The position numbers and the translations under genes are program-made. The notes beneath the pieces are model-generated. The model did no database searches and had not been told where the DNA came from. It saw only the letters and a list, made by a program, of their open reading frames with translations. From Flavobacterium sp. CG_23.5 (GTDB taxonomy: Bacteria; Bacteroidota; Bacteroidia; Flavobacteriales; Flavobacteriaceae), in the NCBI RefSeq assembly GCF_017875765.1, contig NZ_JAGGNA010000001.1:1887001-1951000 (forward strand): a stretch of DNA of 64,000 bases. Reading direction: 5' to 3'. This document shows, in pieces, positions 50,114 to 58,938 of this stretch. Every line of letters begins with the position of its first letter. The stretch's first letter is position 1.

Positions 50114-50620
50114 TTGAAACACATACTAAATACTTTTTTACTAATTGTACTTTTTACGGCTTGTAAACCAACCTCCATGGTAATTACTTCGAAGAAAGAA
50201 AATCTTACTAAATCCGAGAAGAGAAAAAACATCCGTTTGATTGAACAAATAGTCGATACAGCAACTGAAAATATTGGAGTAAAATACAAATACGGCGGCA
50301 CCACCAAATCCGGCTTTGATTGCTCGGGACTCACTTACACTATCTTTAATTCCTACAATATACCGCTTCCGCACTCCTCGTATGAGCAATCAAAAGTGGG
50401 AGTAATTGTAAATCGAGATCCTGAACATGCTAAAAAAGGGGATTTGATATTTTTTAAAACTAACGGCAAATCACAAATCAATCATGTAGGAATGGTTATT
50501 GAAGTTACGGATGATGAAATAAAATTCATCCATTCTTCTACCTCAAAAGGAGTTATAATTTCCTCCACAAAAGAGCCTTACTATCAAAGAACATTTGTAC
50601 AGTTGAATAGAATTTTATAA
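50114..50620 (+). CDS. NlpC/P60 (C40) family lipoprotein peptidase
   Basis: The NlpC/P60 domain has the catalytic Cys in GFDCSGLTYTIF, with YKYGGTT before it and the catalytic His in INHVGMVI near residue 130 of the short form. It is predicted to cut peptidoglycan stem peptides. No in-frame ATG precedes the domain. The TTG chosen gives a clean lipoprotein signal (KHILNTFLLIVLFTAC). An earlier TTG would add 13 residues (FHRYLYLKNLNL-). The gene starts close behind lpxB and may be co-transcribed. Confidence 0.88.
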   Translation: MKHILNTFLLIVLFTACKPTSMVITSKKENLTKSEKRKNIRLIEQIVDTATENIGVKYKYGGTTKSGFDCSGLTYTIFNSYNIPLPHSSYEQSKVGVIVNRDPEHAKKGDLIFFKTNGKSQINHVGMVIEVTDDEIKFIHSSTSKGVIISSTKEPYYQRTFVQLNRIL

Positions 50621-50713
50621 ATAATCACGGCTACTGGCATCTTAAATTAAATTCCGATACGCTTTTTTAAATACAAAGTTATTTCTTACTAAAAATTATT
50701 GTACTTTAGAGAC

Positions 50714-52750
50714 ATGAAAGTGCTACAATTTCCTTTAGCGAGAATAACATTCGGTTTTGTTCTAGGCATAATTGCTGCTTTTTATTTAAAACCAAATCCA
50801 CAAATAGTATTTTTTTTACTGCTGATTTCTCTTTTTGGATTAGGAATAAGTTACTTCTTGGCAAAGAAAAATTTCAGCTCCCACTTATTTTTCGGAATAA
50901 TTACCTATTTTCTTTCGTTTTTTATCGGTGTAACAACTCAAATTATTCACACCGATTATTTCCGAAAGGATAATTATTCCCATTTTAAAACCATTTTTGA
51001 AAAGCCTCATTTAATCGATGTCACGCTAAGAGAAAAATTGAAAAGCTCCACTTTTAATGATCGTTACATCGCTATTGTAAACCACATCGACCAATCCGAA
51101 AGTTCCGGCAGAATAATTGTAAACATCCGAAAAGACAGTTTAAGTCATGTCTTTGAAATAGGGAACATTTTACAAATAAAAACTGTATTAAATGAAAACA
51201 GTCCGCCAAATAACCCGAATCAATTTGATTACAGCAAATACCTCGAAAACAAGCAAATCTATGCTCAAATCTATGCGGACATTGATGAAATCAACATAAG
51301 TGCTACTATTGAAAAAAACATTTGGTATTATACTTCCAAATTAAGATCTACAATAATCCAAAACCTAGAAAAAAGCAACTTTCATAAAACAGAATTAAAT
51401 GTTGCTATCGCTTTAATTCTGGGACAACAACAAGATATTTCTCCAGAAATTATCAGGGATTATCAATATGCCGGTGCCGTTCATATATTGTCGGTTTCCG
51501 GATTGCATATTGGATTTATATTACTTTTTGTAACATTTATTCTAAAACCTTTACCGAATACAAAACGAGGTTCGTTTATCAAGTTGTTAATCATTCTCGC
51601 CTCCTTATCATTATTTGGAATAATCGCAGGTTTAGCGCCATCCGTTCTGCGGTCTGTTACCATGTTTTCGTTTGTTGCCATTGGAAATCATCTGCGAAAA
51701 AGTGTCAACATTTATCATACGTTACTCGTTTCCATTTTTATTATTTTACTTTTCGAACCTTCTTTTCTATTTGATGTTGGTTTTCAGTTAAGCTACATCG
51801 CTTTGTTTTTCATAATTTGGCTACAGCCTCTTTTATCTTCGCTTTGGCTGCCAAAAAACAAAGTTTTAAAATACATTTGGGATATTCTCACAGTTTCCTT
51901 CGCGGCTCAAATAGGCACCTTGCCTTTAAGTATTTATTACTTTCATCAATTCCCGGGTCTATTCTTTATTACTAATCTAGTCATCATACCGCTACTTAGT
52001 TTTATAATGGTGTTGGGAGTGCTGGTTATGGTTTTGGCTGCTTTTGGTTATGTACCATTTTTTCTTGCCAAACTTTTAGAATGGAGTATCTATTATATGG
52101 ATAAGATAATTAATTCGATTGCCTCGCTAGAGCAATTTATAATTCAAAATATTTCATTTAATTACTACCTTTTAATTTGTAGTTACCTTTTGATTGTTAC
52201 CGTTATCATTTGGTTGAAAAAACCAAATTTCAATAAATTAATTATCGTTATATTTTCGATTATCATTTTACAAATAGCTCATATAAAAAATCATTATAAT
52301 ATTCAAAACCAAAAAGAATTGGTGGTGTTTAACATAAAAAAGAATACACTTATTACAGAGCGAAATGGTAATCATGTTACTTTATATGCCAATGATAGTA
52401 TTTTAAAAATAGCTCGAAAAAACACAGTTCTCAATTCCTATTTAGTGGGCAATTTTAGTGTTTTGGAAACAAAAAAAAGAATTCAAAACACAGTCTTTTT
52501 CAATGGAAAAAAAATTCTAATAGTGGATAGTTCGGGTATTTATCCAATAAATAGTAAGCCGGACATTTTGTTGCTAACTCAGTCTCCAAAAATAAATTTA
52601 GAACGACTGTTTCAGTCCGTACAACCCAAAATAGTAGTAGCTGATGCGTCTAACTATAAAACGATACAAAAATATTGGAAAGCAACTTGTAACAAACAAA
52701 AAATCCCTTTTCACGCGACTGGTGAAAAGGGATTTTATAAAGTGGACTAA
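50714..52750 (+). CDS. comEC: ComEC/Rec2-type competence membrane protein
   Basis: From its ATG the protein has 678 residues. An N-terminal OB-like DUF4131 region (about 20-175) is followed by a polytopic Competence domain with HILSVSGLHIGFILLFV near 260, GLAPSVLRSVTMF near 304 and FQLSYIALFFI near 360. It forms the inner-membrane channel for single-stranded DNA in natural transformation. The C-terminal part (about 530-678) is shaped like the usual metallo-beta-lactamase-like domain but lacks HxHxDH, so it should not be a hydrolase. The final 12 codons contain a strong palindrome. Confidence 0.88.
   Translation: MKVLQFPLARITFGFVLGIIAAFYLKPNPQIVFFLLLISLFGLGISYFLAKKNFSSHLFFGIITYFLSFFIGVTTQIIHTDYFRKDNYSHFKTIFEKPHLIDVTLREKLKSSTFNDRYIAIVNHIDQSESSGRIIVNIRKDSLSHVFEIGNILQIKTVLNENSPPNNPNQFDYSKYLENKQIYAQIYADIDEINISATIEKNIWYYTSKLRSTIIQNLEKSNFHKTELNVAIALILGQQQDISPEIIRDYQYAGAVHILSVSGLHIGFILLFVTFILKPLPNTKRGSFIKLLIILASLSLFGIIAGLAPSVLRSVTMFSFVAIGNHLRKSVNIYHTLLVSIFIILLFEPSFLFDVGFQLSYIALFFIIWLQPLLSSLWLPKNKVLKYIWDILTVSFAAQIGTLPLSIYYFHQFPGLFFITNLVIIPLLSFIMVLGVLVMVLAAFGYVPFFLAKLLEWSIYYMDKIINSIASLEQFIIQNISFNYYLLICSYLLIVTVIIWLKKPNFNKLIIVIFSIIILQIAHIKNHYNIQNQKELVVFNIKKNTLITERNGNHVTLYANDSILKIARKNTVLNSYLVGNFSVLETKKRIQNTVFFNGKKILIVDSSGIYPINSKPDILLLTQSPKINLERLFQSVQPKIVVADASNYKTIQKYWKATCNKQKIPFHATGEKGFYKVD
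52700..52736. terminator. 15-bp perfect hairpin inside the comEC 3' end, likely bidirectional terminator
   Basis: AAAATCCCTTTTCAC and GTGAAAAGGGATTTT pair over 15 bases around GCGACTG. On the plus strand only TTTTATAAAG follows, but on the minus strand TTTTTTGTTTGTT follows, so it should end the convergent thioredoxin-like transcript efficiently. The hairpin is fully within coding sequence (IPFHATGEKGFYK). Confidence 0.8.
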
Positions 52751-52754
52751 AAGA

Positions 52755-53216
52755 TTATTTCTTTTTAAGAATTCCATTGGCAACTTCAAGCCAAGCGACA
52801 GGGCCACCAGCTACATAACCTGTAGTCCCTAATCCTTCAAAGTTGACTTTCCCGTCTTTATTAGTACCATTGGCAAAACAAATTGTTGGAAAACCTTGTA
52901 TGCTAAACGCTTGTTGCAATTCATTGTTCTGAAGCTTAATTTCTGGAGTTTGAGGCGTTCTTCTTGGATAATCTAGTTCTACCAGAATCACATTTTCATT
53001 TGCCCATTTTGCAAATTCGGGCGTTTTCAACACTTCCTTTTGCAATCTAATGCACCATCCACACCAATCACTACCAGTAAAAAAAAGCAATAAAGGTTTT
53101 TTCTGTTTATTTCCAATAGCAATAGCTTCTTTAACATTGGTATGCCAATTTAATTCTTGAGATTGCATGGCAGCAGATCCAAAAACCAACATCATAAGTA
53201 CTAGTATCTTTTTCAT
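52755..53216 (-). CDS. Secreted thioredoxin-fold protein
   Basis: From the ATG before KKILVLMM the protein has 153 residues. A signal peptide (KKILVLMMLVFGSAAMQSQ) is followed by a thioredoxin-like domain with FFTGSDWCGWCIRLQKEV (active-site C-x-x-C near 52-55) and the cis-Pro loop GFPTICFANG near 108. The CGWC motif suggests a periplasmic disulfide reductase. No obvious redox partner gene is adjacent; its transcript ends in the palindrome of comEC. Confidence 0.88.
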   Translation of the reverse strand: MKKILVLMMLVFGSAAMQSQELNWHTNVKEAIAIGNKQKKPLLLFFTGSDWCGWCIRLQKEVLKTPEFAKWANENVILVELDYPRRTPQTPEIKLQNNELQQAFSIQGFPTICFANGTNKDGKVNFEGLGTTGYVAGGPVAWLEVANGILKKK

Positions 53217-53267
53217 ATATTTTAATTTTAATTTTATCAATCAAAAACAATACCTAAAATTAGTGAA

Positions 53268-54779
53268 TTATTTTACACCTTGCATTAATTTTTTTACCAA
53301 AGGTGAAATAACTATCAAAAGCACTCCCGCAATCAAGGCATATATGGCTAATTGCTTGTATCCATCGGCATAGACGATCAACTTTTCAAGGTTCGTTGCA
53401 TTTTCAGAAGCTCCTGCAATATTAGCTCCTAATAATCCTGCAAAATATTGTCCATAAGCACTCGCCAGAAACCACATTCCCATCATTACGGCTTGCACTT
53501 TTTGGGGCGATAATTTAGTCATCGCAGACATTCCTATTGGAGACAAACATAACTCTCCAAACGTAATGATGAACCATCCAAAAGTAAATAAGTCTAAAGA
53601 AGTAACTCCATTTGCATCAGCGAAAAATTTAGTGTAATAAAACACGTAAAATCCACCCGCAAGAAATAGAAATCCTAAGCCAAACTTAACAACTGTATTG
53701 GGTTCAATTTTTCGTTTACTCATCCATAACCAAACTAATCCAACTAAAGCAGCAAAAGCAATTACAAAAAACGAATTAGCGCTATTGTTTACCCCATTTG
53801 GATCTAATGGAACTCCAAGAACTGTTTTACTCAAATTACTTTCTGCAAAAAGACTTAATGAACCTCCGCTCTGTTCGAAAAATGCCCAAAAAACAATTGA
53901 AAATAATATAAAAACTAACGCAGCCACTAGTTTTTTATTCTCCGAAGAAGAGAAATTTCTCATTTCAAAAAGTAAATATAGCAAAGAACATGGACCAATA
54001 ATGTACATGAACATATCCGTATATCCAGAATTGGAAACCAATAAAATTATAACAGGAATCACGGCAAGTGAACCCACATAGGTTAAGGATTCATAAACTT
54101 TCCTTTTAGAGGTTTCCATACCCAGTAAAGGTGATATTCCTATATCTCCTAAGCTTTTTTGAGTTTGGACAAAAGTCAATAAACTTATGACCATTACAAT
54201 CGCAGCAAAACCAAAAGCAACATTCCATCTTAAATGTTCCGGTACTATACTTGTCAGCATGGAACCATTGGCAACCGCTATACATAAATATCCTCCAATA
54301 AGAGCACCAAGATTTACACCCATATAGAAAAAAGAAAAACCTGCATCCCTCCTGTTATCGTCATCTCTATACAAACGACCGACCATAGTAGAAATATTTG
54401 GCTTAAAAAACCCTGTTCCGATAATAGTAAAACTTATTCCAATAAAGAAGAACTGACTGGGATCAATAGACAAAATAACACTTCCAGCAATCATCAGTAT
54501 CCCACCCCAAAACAACGATTTTCTAAACCCCAGAATTTTATCAGCAAACATCCCTCCGATGAAAGTAAATGCATAAACAAATGCTTGTGTTGCTCCATAC
54601 TGCAAATTAGCATTAACAGCATTCATTTTTAATTGGTTTACCATAAAAATAACCAGCATTCCACGCATTCCGTAAAAGCTGAAACGTTCCCACATTTCAC
54701 TAAAAAACAAATACCATAATTGTTTAGGATACTTGCCTTTGAAATTTTGTATTTCTTCTATCGTTAAATTTTGCGCCAT
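53268..54779 (-). CDS. POT-family proton-dependent oligopeptide transporter 1
   Basis: The 503-residue protein has about 12-14 membrane helices and the POT signatures FFSEMWERFSFYGMRGMLVIF near 26 (ExxERFxYY-type motif, here ERFSFYG) and FFKPNISTMVGRLY near 124, plus FGELCLSPIGMSAMTKLSP near 404. It imports di- and tripeptides with protons. A second POT gene is directly upstream. Between them is a terminator palindrome, so the two may be expressed unequally. Confidence 0.94.
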   Translation of the reverse strand: MAQNLTIEEIQNFKGKYPKQLWYLFFSEMWERFSFYGMRGMLVIFMVNQLKMNAVNANLQYGATQAFVYAFTFIGGMFADKILGFRKSLFWGGILMIAGSVILSIDPSQFFFIGISFTIIGTGFFKPNISTMVGRLYRDDDNRRDAGFSFFYMGVNLGALIGGYLCIAVANGSMLTSIVPEHLRWNVAFGFAAIVMVISLLTFVQTQKSLGDIGISPLLGMETSKRKVYESLTYVGSLAVIPVIILLVSNSGYTDMFMYIIGPCSLLYLLFEMRNFSSSENKKLVAALVFILFSIVFWAFFEQSGGSLSLFAESNLSKTVLGVPLDPNGVNNSANSFFVIAFAALVGLVWLWMSKRKIEPNTVVKFGLGFLFLAGGFYVFYYTKFFADANGVTSLDLFTFGWFIITFGELCLSPIGMSAMTKLSPQKVQAVMMGMWFLASAYGQYFAGLLGANIAGASENATNLEKLIVYADGYKQLAIYALIAGVLLIVISPLVKKLMQGVK

Positions 54780-54792
54780 AGCTGTAGTATTT

Positions 54793-54827
54793 AAAAAAAC
54801 AAACCTACAAGAATTCTTGTAGGTTTG
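54793..54827 (-). terminator. Terminator formed by a 28-base perfect palindrome between the two POT genes
   Basis: CAAACCTACAAGAA immediately followed by its reverse complement, with seven T residues next on the minus strand. Confidence 0.8.
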
Positions 54828-54855
54828 AAAGATATTAAATTAATTTTTTTACTAA

Positions 54856-56547
54856 TTATCTAACGCCATGCATCATTTTTTTCAAAACTGGTGTTAAGGC
54901 AAATAATATTACTGCTGCAAGTCCTGTAAGAACCACAAACACCATAAAAAATTCGAAAAGATTATGAATTTCAAATCCTGCAAAAACAGGATTGGAGGCA
55001 TCTATTTGATTGGTAGTTAAAATTTGCAATTGCTCCGCTGTTGGAGTAACTGTTTTATCTAAAATAGGTTGTAATTCAATTCCTAACTCTTTTGCTTTAA
55101 TAAATTTATCTCCAGTTGCCGGAATAATTGAACCTAAAGTTCCTGCTAACGCATATCCGGCTGCATTTGATAAAAAGAAAACTCCGAATAATAAAGAAGC
55201 AAAACGTTTTGGAGATAATTTCCCTACCAATGATAATCCAATTGGTGACAAACATAATTCAGCAAAAGTCTGAATCAAGTACATTAAAATTAACCATTTG
55301 ATACCTAAAAGTCCACTATTTCCTAAATCTTTCACATTGTAAGCCAAGATAAAATAACTCAAAGCGATTAACCCTAAACCAATCGCTTGTTTTACAGGCG
55401 AAATTGGTTCTTTTCCAGAAGCTCTCAATTTATCCCAAAGAATACTAAATGGAAGTGCAAAAGAGAATACAAAAAGACCGTTAAAAATCTGAACCATCGA
55501 CGGTGGCATATTCCATCCAAAGAAATTTCTGTCGGTTTGGTTATCCGCAATAAAAGTCAATGAAGATCCCGCTTGTTCAAAAGCTGCCCAAAAGAAAATA
55601 ATAAAAAAGGCAACAATATAGATAACCAAAATTCTATCTCTTTCAATTTTAGTCAAAGAACTATCCGAAATAATTAATCCTGCCAACGTTAAACCACTTG
55701 CATAGATAATTGGGTAAATTACAGTTTTAATGAAATTTTCACCTCCCAATAAATATCGGAAAGCAAAAAACAAAACAACGAATGCAATTACTGCCATTAC
55801 TAAAGATTTTGTAGAAAACACCGCTTTTTGCGCTTCTCCTTCTTCAAAATCGGATGCTTCATTTTTAGATGGCAATCCTCCTAAAGGTCTTCCTTCTGGC
55901 GTTACCACATATTTATTTTTCAAGAAATAAAACACTAATGTTCCTATTAACATGGCAACTGAAGCGGCAAGAAATCCCCATTTAAAAGCATGAATATCTC
56001 TAATTCCGTTTGCATCTTTTACATCTCCAATCAATGGGCAAATTAATTGTCCAAGAAAAGCACCTAAATTGATACCCATGTAGAAAATTGTAAAAGCAGT
56101 ATCCAACTTACTTTTTTCTTGTTTTGGATACAAACTACCCACCATGCTCGAAATATTTGGTTTAAAAAAACCATTCCCAAAAATGATAATCCCTAAAGCT
56201 GACCACATTAAAGTAGTGGCAAGACTTAAGTTTGTGCCAAAAATACTAGCACTGGTAAACAATAACAATTGTCCAACAGCCATCATTAAACCTCCAAGTA
56301 AAATACAATTTCTGTTTCCAAAAAAACGATCGGCAATAAATCCTCCCAACATGGGTGTCAAATAACAAAGTCCTAAGAAACCTCCATAAATAATAGAAGC
56401 GTCAGCCTCTTTCATCATTAATGAATTGATAAGGAACAGGGTTAAAATGGCCCGCATTCCGTAGAAATTGAAGCGTTCCCACATTTCTGTTCCAAATAAT
56501 ACCCAAAGTCCTTTTGGATGTGCTGTTTTTACTTGTGTCTCTACCAT
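54856..56547 (-). CDS. POT-family proton-dependent oligopeptide transporter 2
   Basis: The 563-residue paralogue of the next gene has LFGTEMWERFNFYGMRAILTLF near 18, FFKPNISSMVGSLYPKQ near 127, FFWAAFEQAGSSLTF near 318 and FAELCLSPIGLSLVGKLSP near 429. It is about 60 residues longer, mainly through a loop near 220-240 (GGLPSKNEASDFEEGEAQ) and one near the C-terminus (about 490-515, ELQPILDKTVTPTAEQLQIL). Located directly downstream of a dipeptidyl-peptidase gene, it probably takes up the products of that enzyme. Confidence 0.94.
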   Translation of the reverse strand: MVETQVKTAHPKGLWVLFGTEMWERFNFYGMRAILTLFLINSLMMKEADASIIYGGFLGLCYLTPMLGGFIADRFFGNRNCILLGGLMMAVGQLLLFTSASIFGTNLSLATTLMWSALGIIIFGNGFFKPNISSMVGSLYPKQEKSKLDTAFTIFYMGINLGAFLGQLICPLIGDVKDANGIRDIHAFKWGFLAASVAMLIGTLVFYFLKNKYVVTPEGRPLGGLPSKNEASDFEEGEAQKAVFSTKSLVMAVIAFVVLFFAFRYLLGGENFIKTVIYPIIYASGLTLAGLIISDSSLTKIERDRILVIYIVAFFIIFFWAAFEQAGSSLTFIADNQTDRNFFGWNMPPSMVQIFNGLFVFSFALPFSILWDKLRASGKEPISPVKQAIGLGLIALSYFILAYNVKDLGNSGLLGIKWLILMYLIQTFAELCLSPIGLSLVGKLSPKRFASLLFGVFFLSNAAGYALAGTLGSIIPATGDKFIKAKELGIELQPILDKTVTPTAEQLQILTTNQIDASNPVFAGFEIHNLFEFFMVFVVLTGLAAVILFALTPVLKKMMHGVR

Positions 56548-56591
56548 ATTATCGTTTTTTGTTTTTAAATTGGTTATGATTTGATTTTGAA

Positions 56592-58760
56592 TTACAAATT
56601 CTCTTTGATGAAATTAGTCATTTTTGTGTATAATTGGACTCTTGTTTTACCGCCATAAATTCCGTGGTTTTTATCAGGATAGATTTGAGAATCAAATTGC
56701 TTATTTGCTTGAATCAAAGCTTCCATCATTTGCATGGAATTTTGAACATGAACGTTGTCATCTCCAGAACCGTGTATCAATAGAAACTTACCTTTAAGTT
56801 TTTCTACATGATTTATAGGAGAATTTTCATCATAACCACTAGCATTTTCTTGTGGTGTCTGCATGTATCTTTCCGTATAAATACTGTCATAAAATCTCCA
56901 ATTCGTTACCGGAGCAACCGCAATAGCCATTTTGAAAACATCATTCCCTTTCATTATACAGTTCGAAGCCATAAATCCTCCATAACTCCAACCCCAAATT
57001 CCAATTCTTGATTTATCAACAAATGAATAATTACCTATCACCTTAGCAGCAGCAATTTGATCTTCGACCTCGTATTTGCCTAATTCTTTTTGAGTGCATT
57101 TTTTAAAATCGGCACCTTTAAAACCAGTTCCTCTTCCATCAACACAAGCCACAATATAACCTTGTTGCGCTAACATCATAAACCAATAATCATCATTTGC
57201 GTTCCAATCGTTATTTACTTGTTGAGATCCAGGCCCTGAATATTGATACATAAAAACCGGATATTTTTTACTAGCATCGAAATCCTTTGGCTTAATCATC
57301 CAAGCGTTTAGCTCATTTCCTTTTTCTGTTTTTAAAACAAAAAATTCTTTTGAAGGCAAATTATACCCTTTCAGTTTTTTGGCTAAAGCTTCATTATTTT
57401 CAATAACCTGAACTTGATTTCCCATTTTAGCCTCATTCAATGTATATGTAGTTGGCTGAGATGAGCTAGAAAACGTATTGATATAGTATTGGAAATTTGG
57501 ACTAAAAGTAGCTCCGTTTGTTCCAATATTCTTAGTCAAACGCATTTTGTTTTTTCCGTCAAGACCTATTCTGTAAATATCTCTATTGATAGAACCATTC
57601 TCCACTGATTGATAAAAAACAGTATTGGTTTTTTCGTCAAAACCATAATAATTAGTCACTTCCCATTTCCCTTTGGTTACCTGGTTTTTCAGTTTTCCAT
57701 TTTTATCATATAAATAAATATGGTTGAAACCGTCTTTCTCACTAGTCCAAATAAAACTATTGTCTTTCAGAAAAGTCAAATTATCAGTTATATCCACATA
57801 AGCTTTGTCTTTTTCATTCAAAACCACTTTTGAAGTTCCTGAATTTCCATCGACAAACAATAAATCTAAATTATCTTGATGACGATTTAAAACTTGCGCT
57901 GACAAAACATTGGCATCATTTGTCCATTTCATTCTGGCAATGTAGAAATCATTGTATTTTCCTAGATTAACTTCTTTGGTCGTGCTGGCATTTACGTCAT
58001 AAATATGCAAAGAAACTAACGAATTTTTTTCTCCTGCTTTCGGATATTTGAATGTTTCAACAGTTGGATACAAATCTTTCCCAAACTTAGACATAGAAAA
58101 TTCTGGAACTTGACTTTCGTCAAAACGAATGTAAGCCAGTTTTTTACTGTCATTACTCCAATCGAATGCTTTTACAAAAGCAAATTCTTCTTCATAAACC
58201 CAATCCGTAATTCCATTGATAACAGAATTTTTCTTTCCGTCTGTGGTAATTGGAGTGATTTTGTTCGAAGCCAAATCATAAACGTATATATTGTTTTCTT
58301 TGGCGTAAGCTATCTTTTTCCCATCAGGTGAAAAGGTTGGCTCTTGTACTTGAAAATCAAATAACTTCTTTAATTTTTTGGTTGCAATGTTATACAAATA
58401 ATAATCTGCCGTAAAAGAATGGCGGAAAATTTGATTTGTATTGCAAGCCAACAAAATCATTTTTTCAGATGAATCAAATGTGTAACTGTCGATCATAGGT
58501 AATTCCTTATGATCTTTGGTATCAATTAAAACAGCAATTTTTTTCAAGCTGGCAAAATCGTATAAATCAATTTGCATGCTTTTGGAAGCTCGGTCAAAAT
58601 TCAAAACTGAATATTGATTGGTCAGTTTCATAGATTGCAATTCATCCATTCCTTTAGCACGAAAAGTGCCATTGTAAATTTCGTCAATTGTGATTTTCTG
58701 CTGTCCAAAAACAGTAAAACACAAAAATAAAAATAACACCGTAATTCTATTTGAACTCAT
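56592..58760 (-). CDS. Dipeptidyl-peptidase IV type S9 serine peptidase
   Basis: The 722-residue protein has a signal peptide (NRITVLFLFLCFTVFGQQ), an N-terminal DPP IV beta-propeller (about 30-470) with DWVYEEEFAF near 187 (the Glu pair that anchors the substrate N-terminus), and an alpha/beta hydrolase domain. The catalytic triad is Ser in GWGYG-type GWSYGGFMASN (about 594), Asp in HGSGDDNVHVQNS (about 670) and His in DKNHGIYGG (about 702). It removes Xaa-Pro dipeptides in the periplasm. Together with the two POT genes it forms a peptide-use group. Confidence 0.94.
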   Translation of the reverse strand: MSSNRITVLFLFLCFTVFGQQKITIDEIYNGTFRAKGMDELQSMKLTNQYSVLNFDRASKSMQIDLYDFASLKKIAVLIDTKDHKELPMIDSYTFDSSEKMILLACNTNQIFRHSFTADYYLYNIATKKLKKLFDFQVQEPTFSPDGKKIAYAKENNIYVYDLASNKITPITTDGKKNSVINGITDWVYEEEFAFVKAFDWSNDSKKLAYIRFDESQVPEFSMSKFGKDLYPTVETFKYPKAGEKNSLVSLHIYDVNASTTKEVNLGKYNDFYIARMKWTNDANVLSAQVLNRHQDNLDLLFVDGNSGTSKVVLNEKDKAYVDITDNLTFLKDNSFIWTSEKDGFNHIYLYDKNGKLKNQVTKGKWEVTNYYGFDEKTNTVFYQSVENGSINRDIYRIGLDGKNKMRLTKNIGTNGATFSPNFQYYINTFSSSSQPTTYTLNEAKMGNQVQVIENNEALAKKLKGYNLPSKEFFVLKTEKGNELNAWMIKPKDFDASKKYPVFMYQYSGPGSQQVNNDWNANDDYWFMMLAQQGYIVACVDGRGTGFKGADFKKCTQKELGKYEVEDQIAAAKVIGNYSFVDKSRIGIWGWSYGGFMASNCIMKGNDVFKMAIAVAPVTNWRFYDSIYTERYMQTPQENASGYDENSPINHVEKLKGKFLLIHGSGDDNVHVQNSMQMMEALIQANKQFDSQIYPDKNHGIYGGKTRVQLYTKMTNFIKENL

Positions 58761-58902
58761 AATATTAATTTGAAGATAAAAACCGTCAATTTTAGTGAAA
58801 AAATTACAATTAACGACTATTATATCTGTTAAATGTAAAAAGTAATATTAAAAACAACGATTTAATGAATATAATTTGGACGGAATAAAAGAGCTAAAAC
58901 CG

Positions 58903-58910
58903 TATCTTTG
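58903..58910 (+). promoter_or_regulatory. Putative mvaA -7 box
   Basis: TATCTTTG, exact TAnnTTTG match, 28 bases before the chosen mvaA ATG. No -33 element at the expected distance. Confidence 0.45.
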
Positions 58911-58938
58911 TCGCTATATATCACATAATCTATTGAGA

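Noticed and set aside
50620..50690. Possible fifth copy of the dispersed hairpin repeat (GGCTACTGGCATCTT)
   Set aside because: Only a short partial resemblance on one side; no matching second half.
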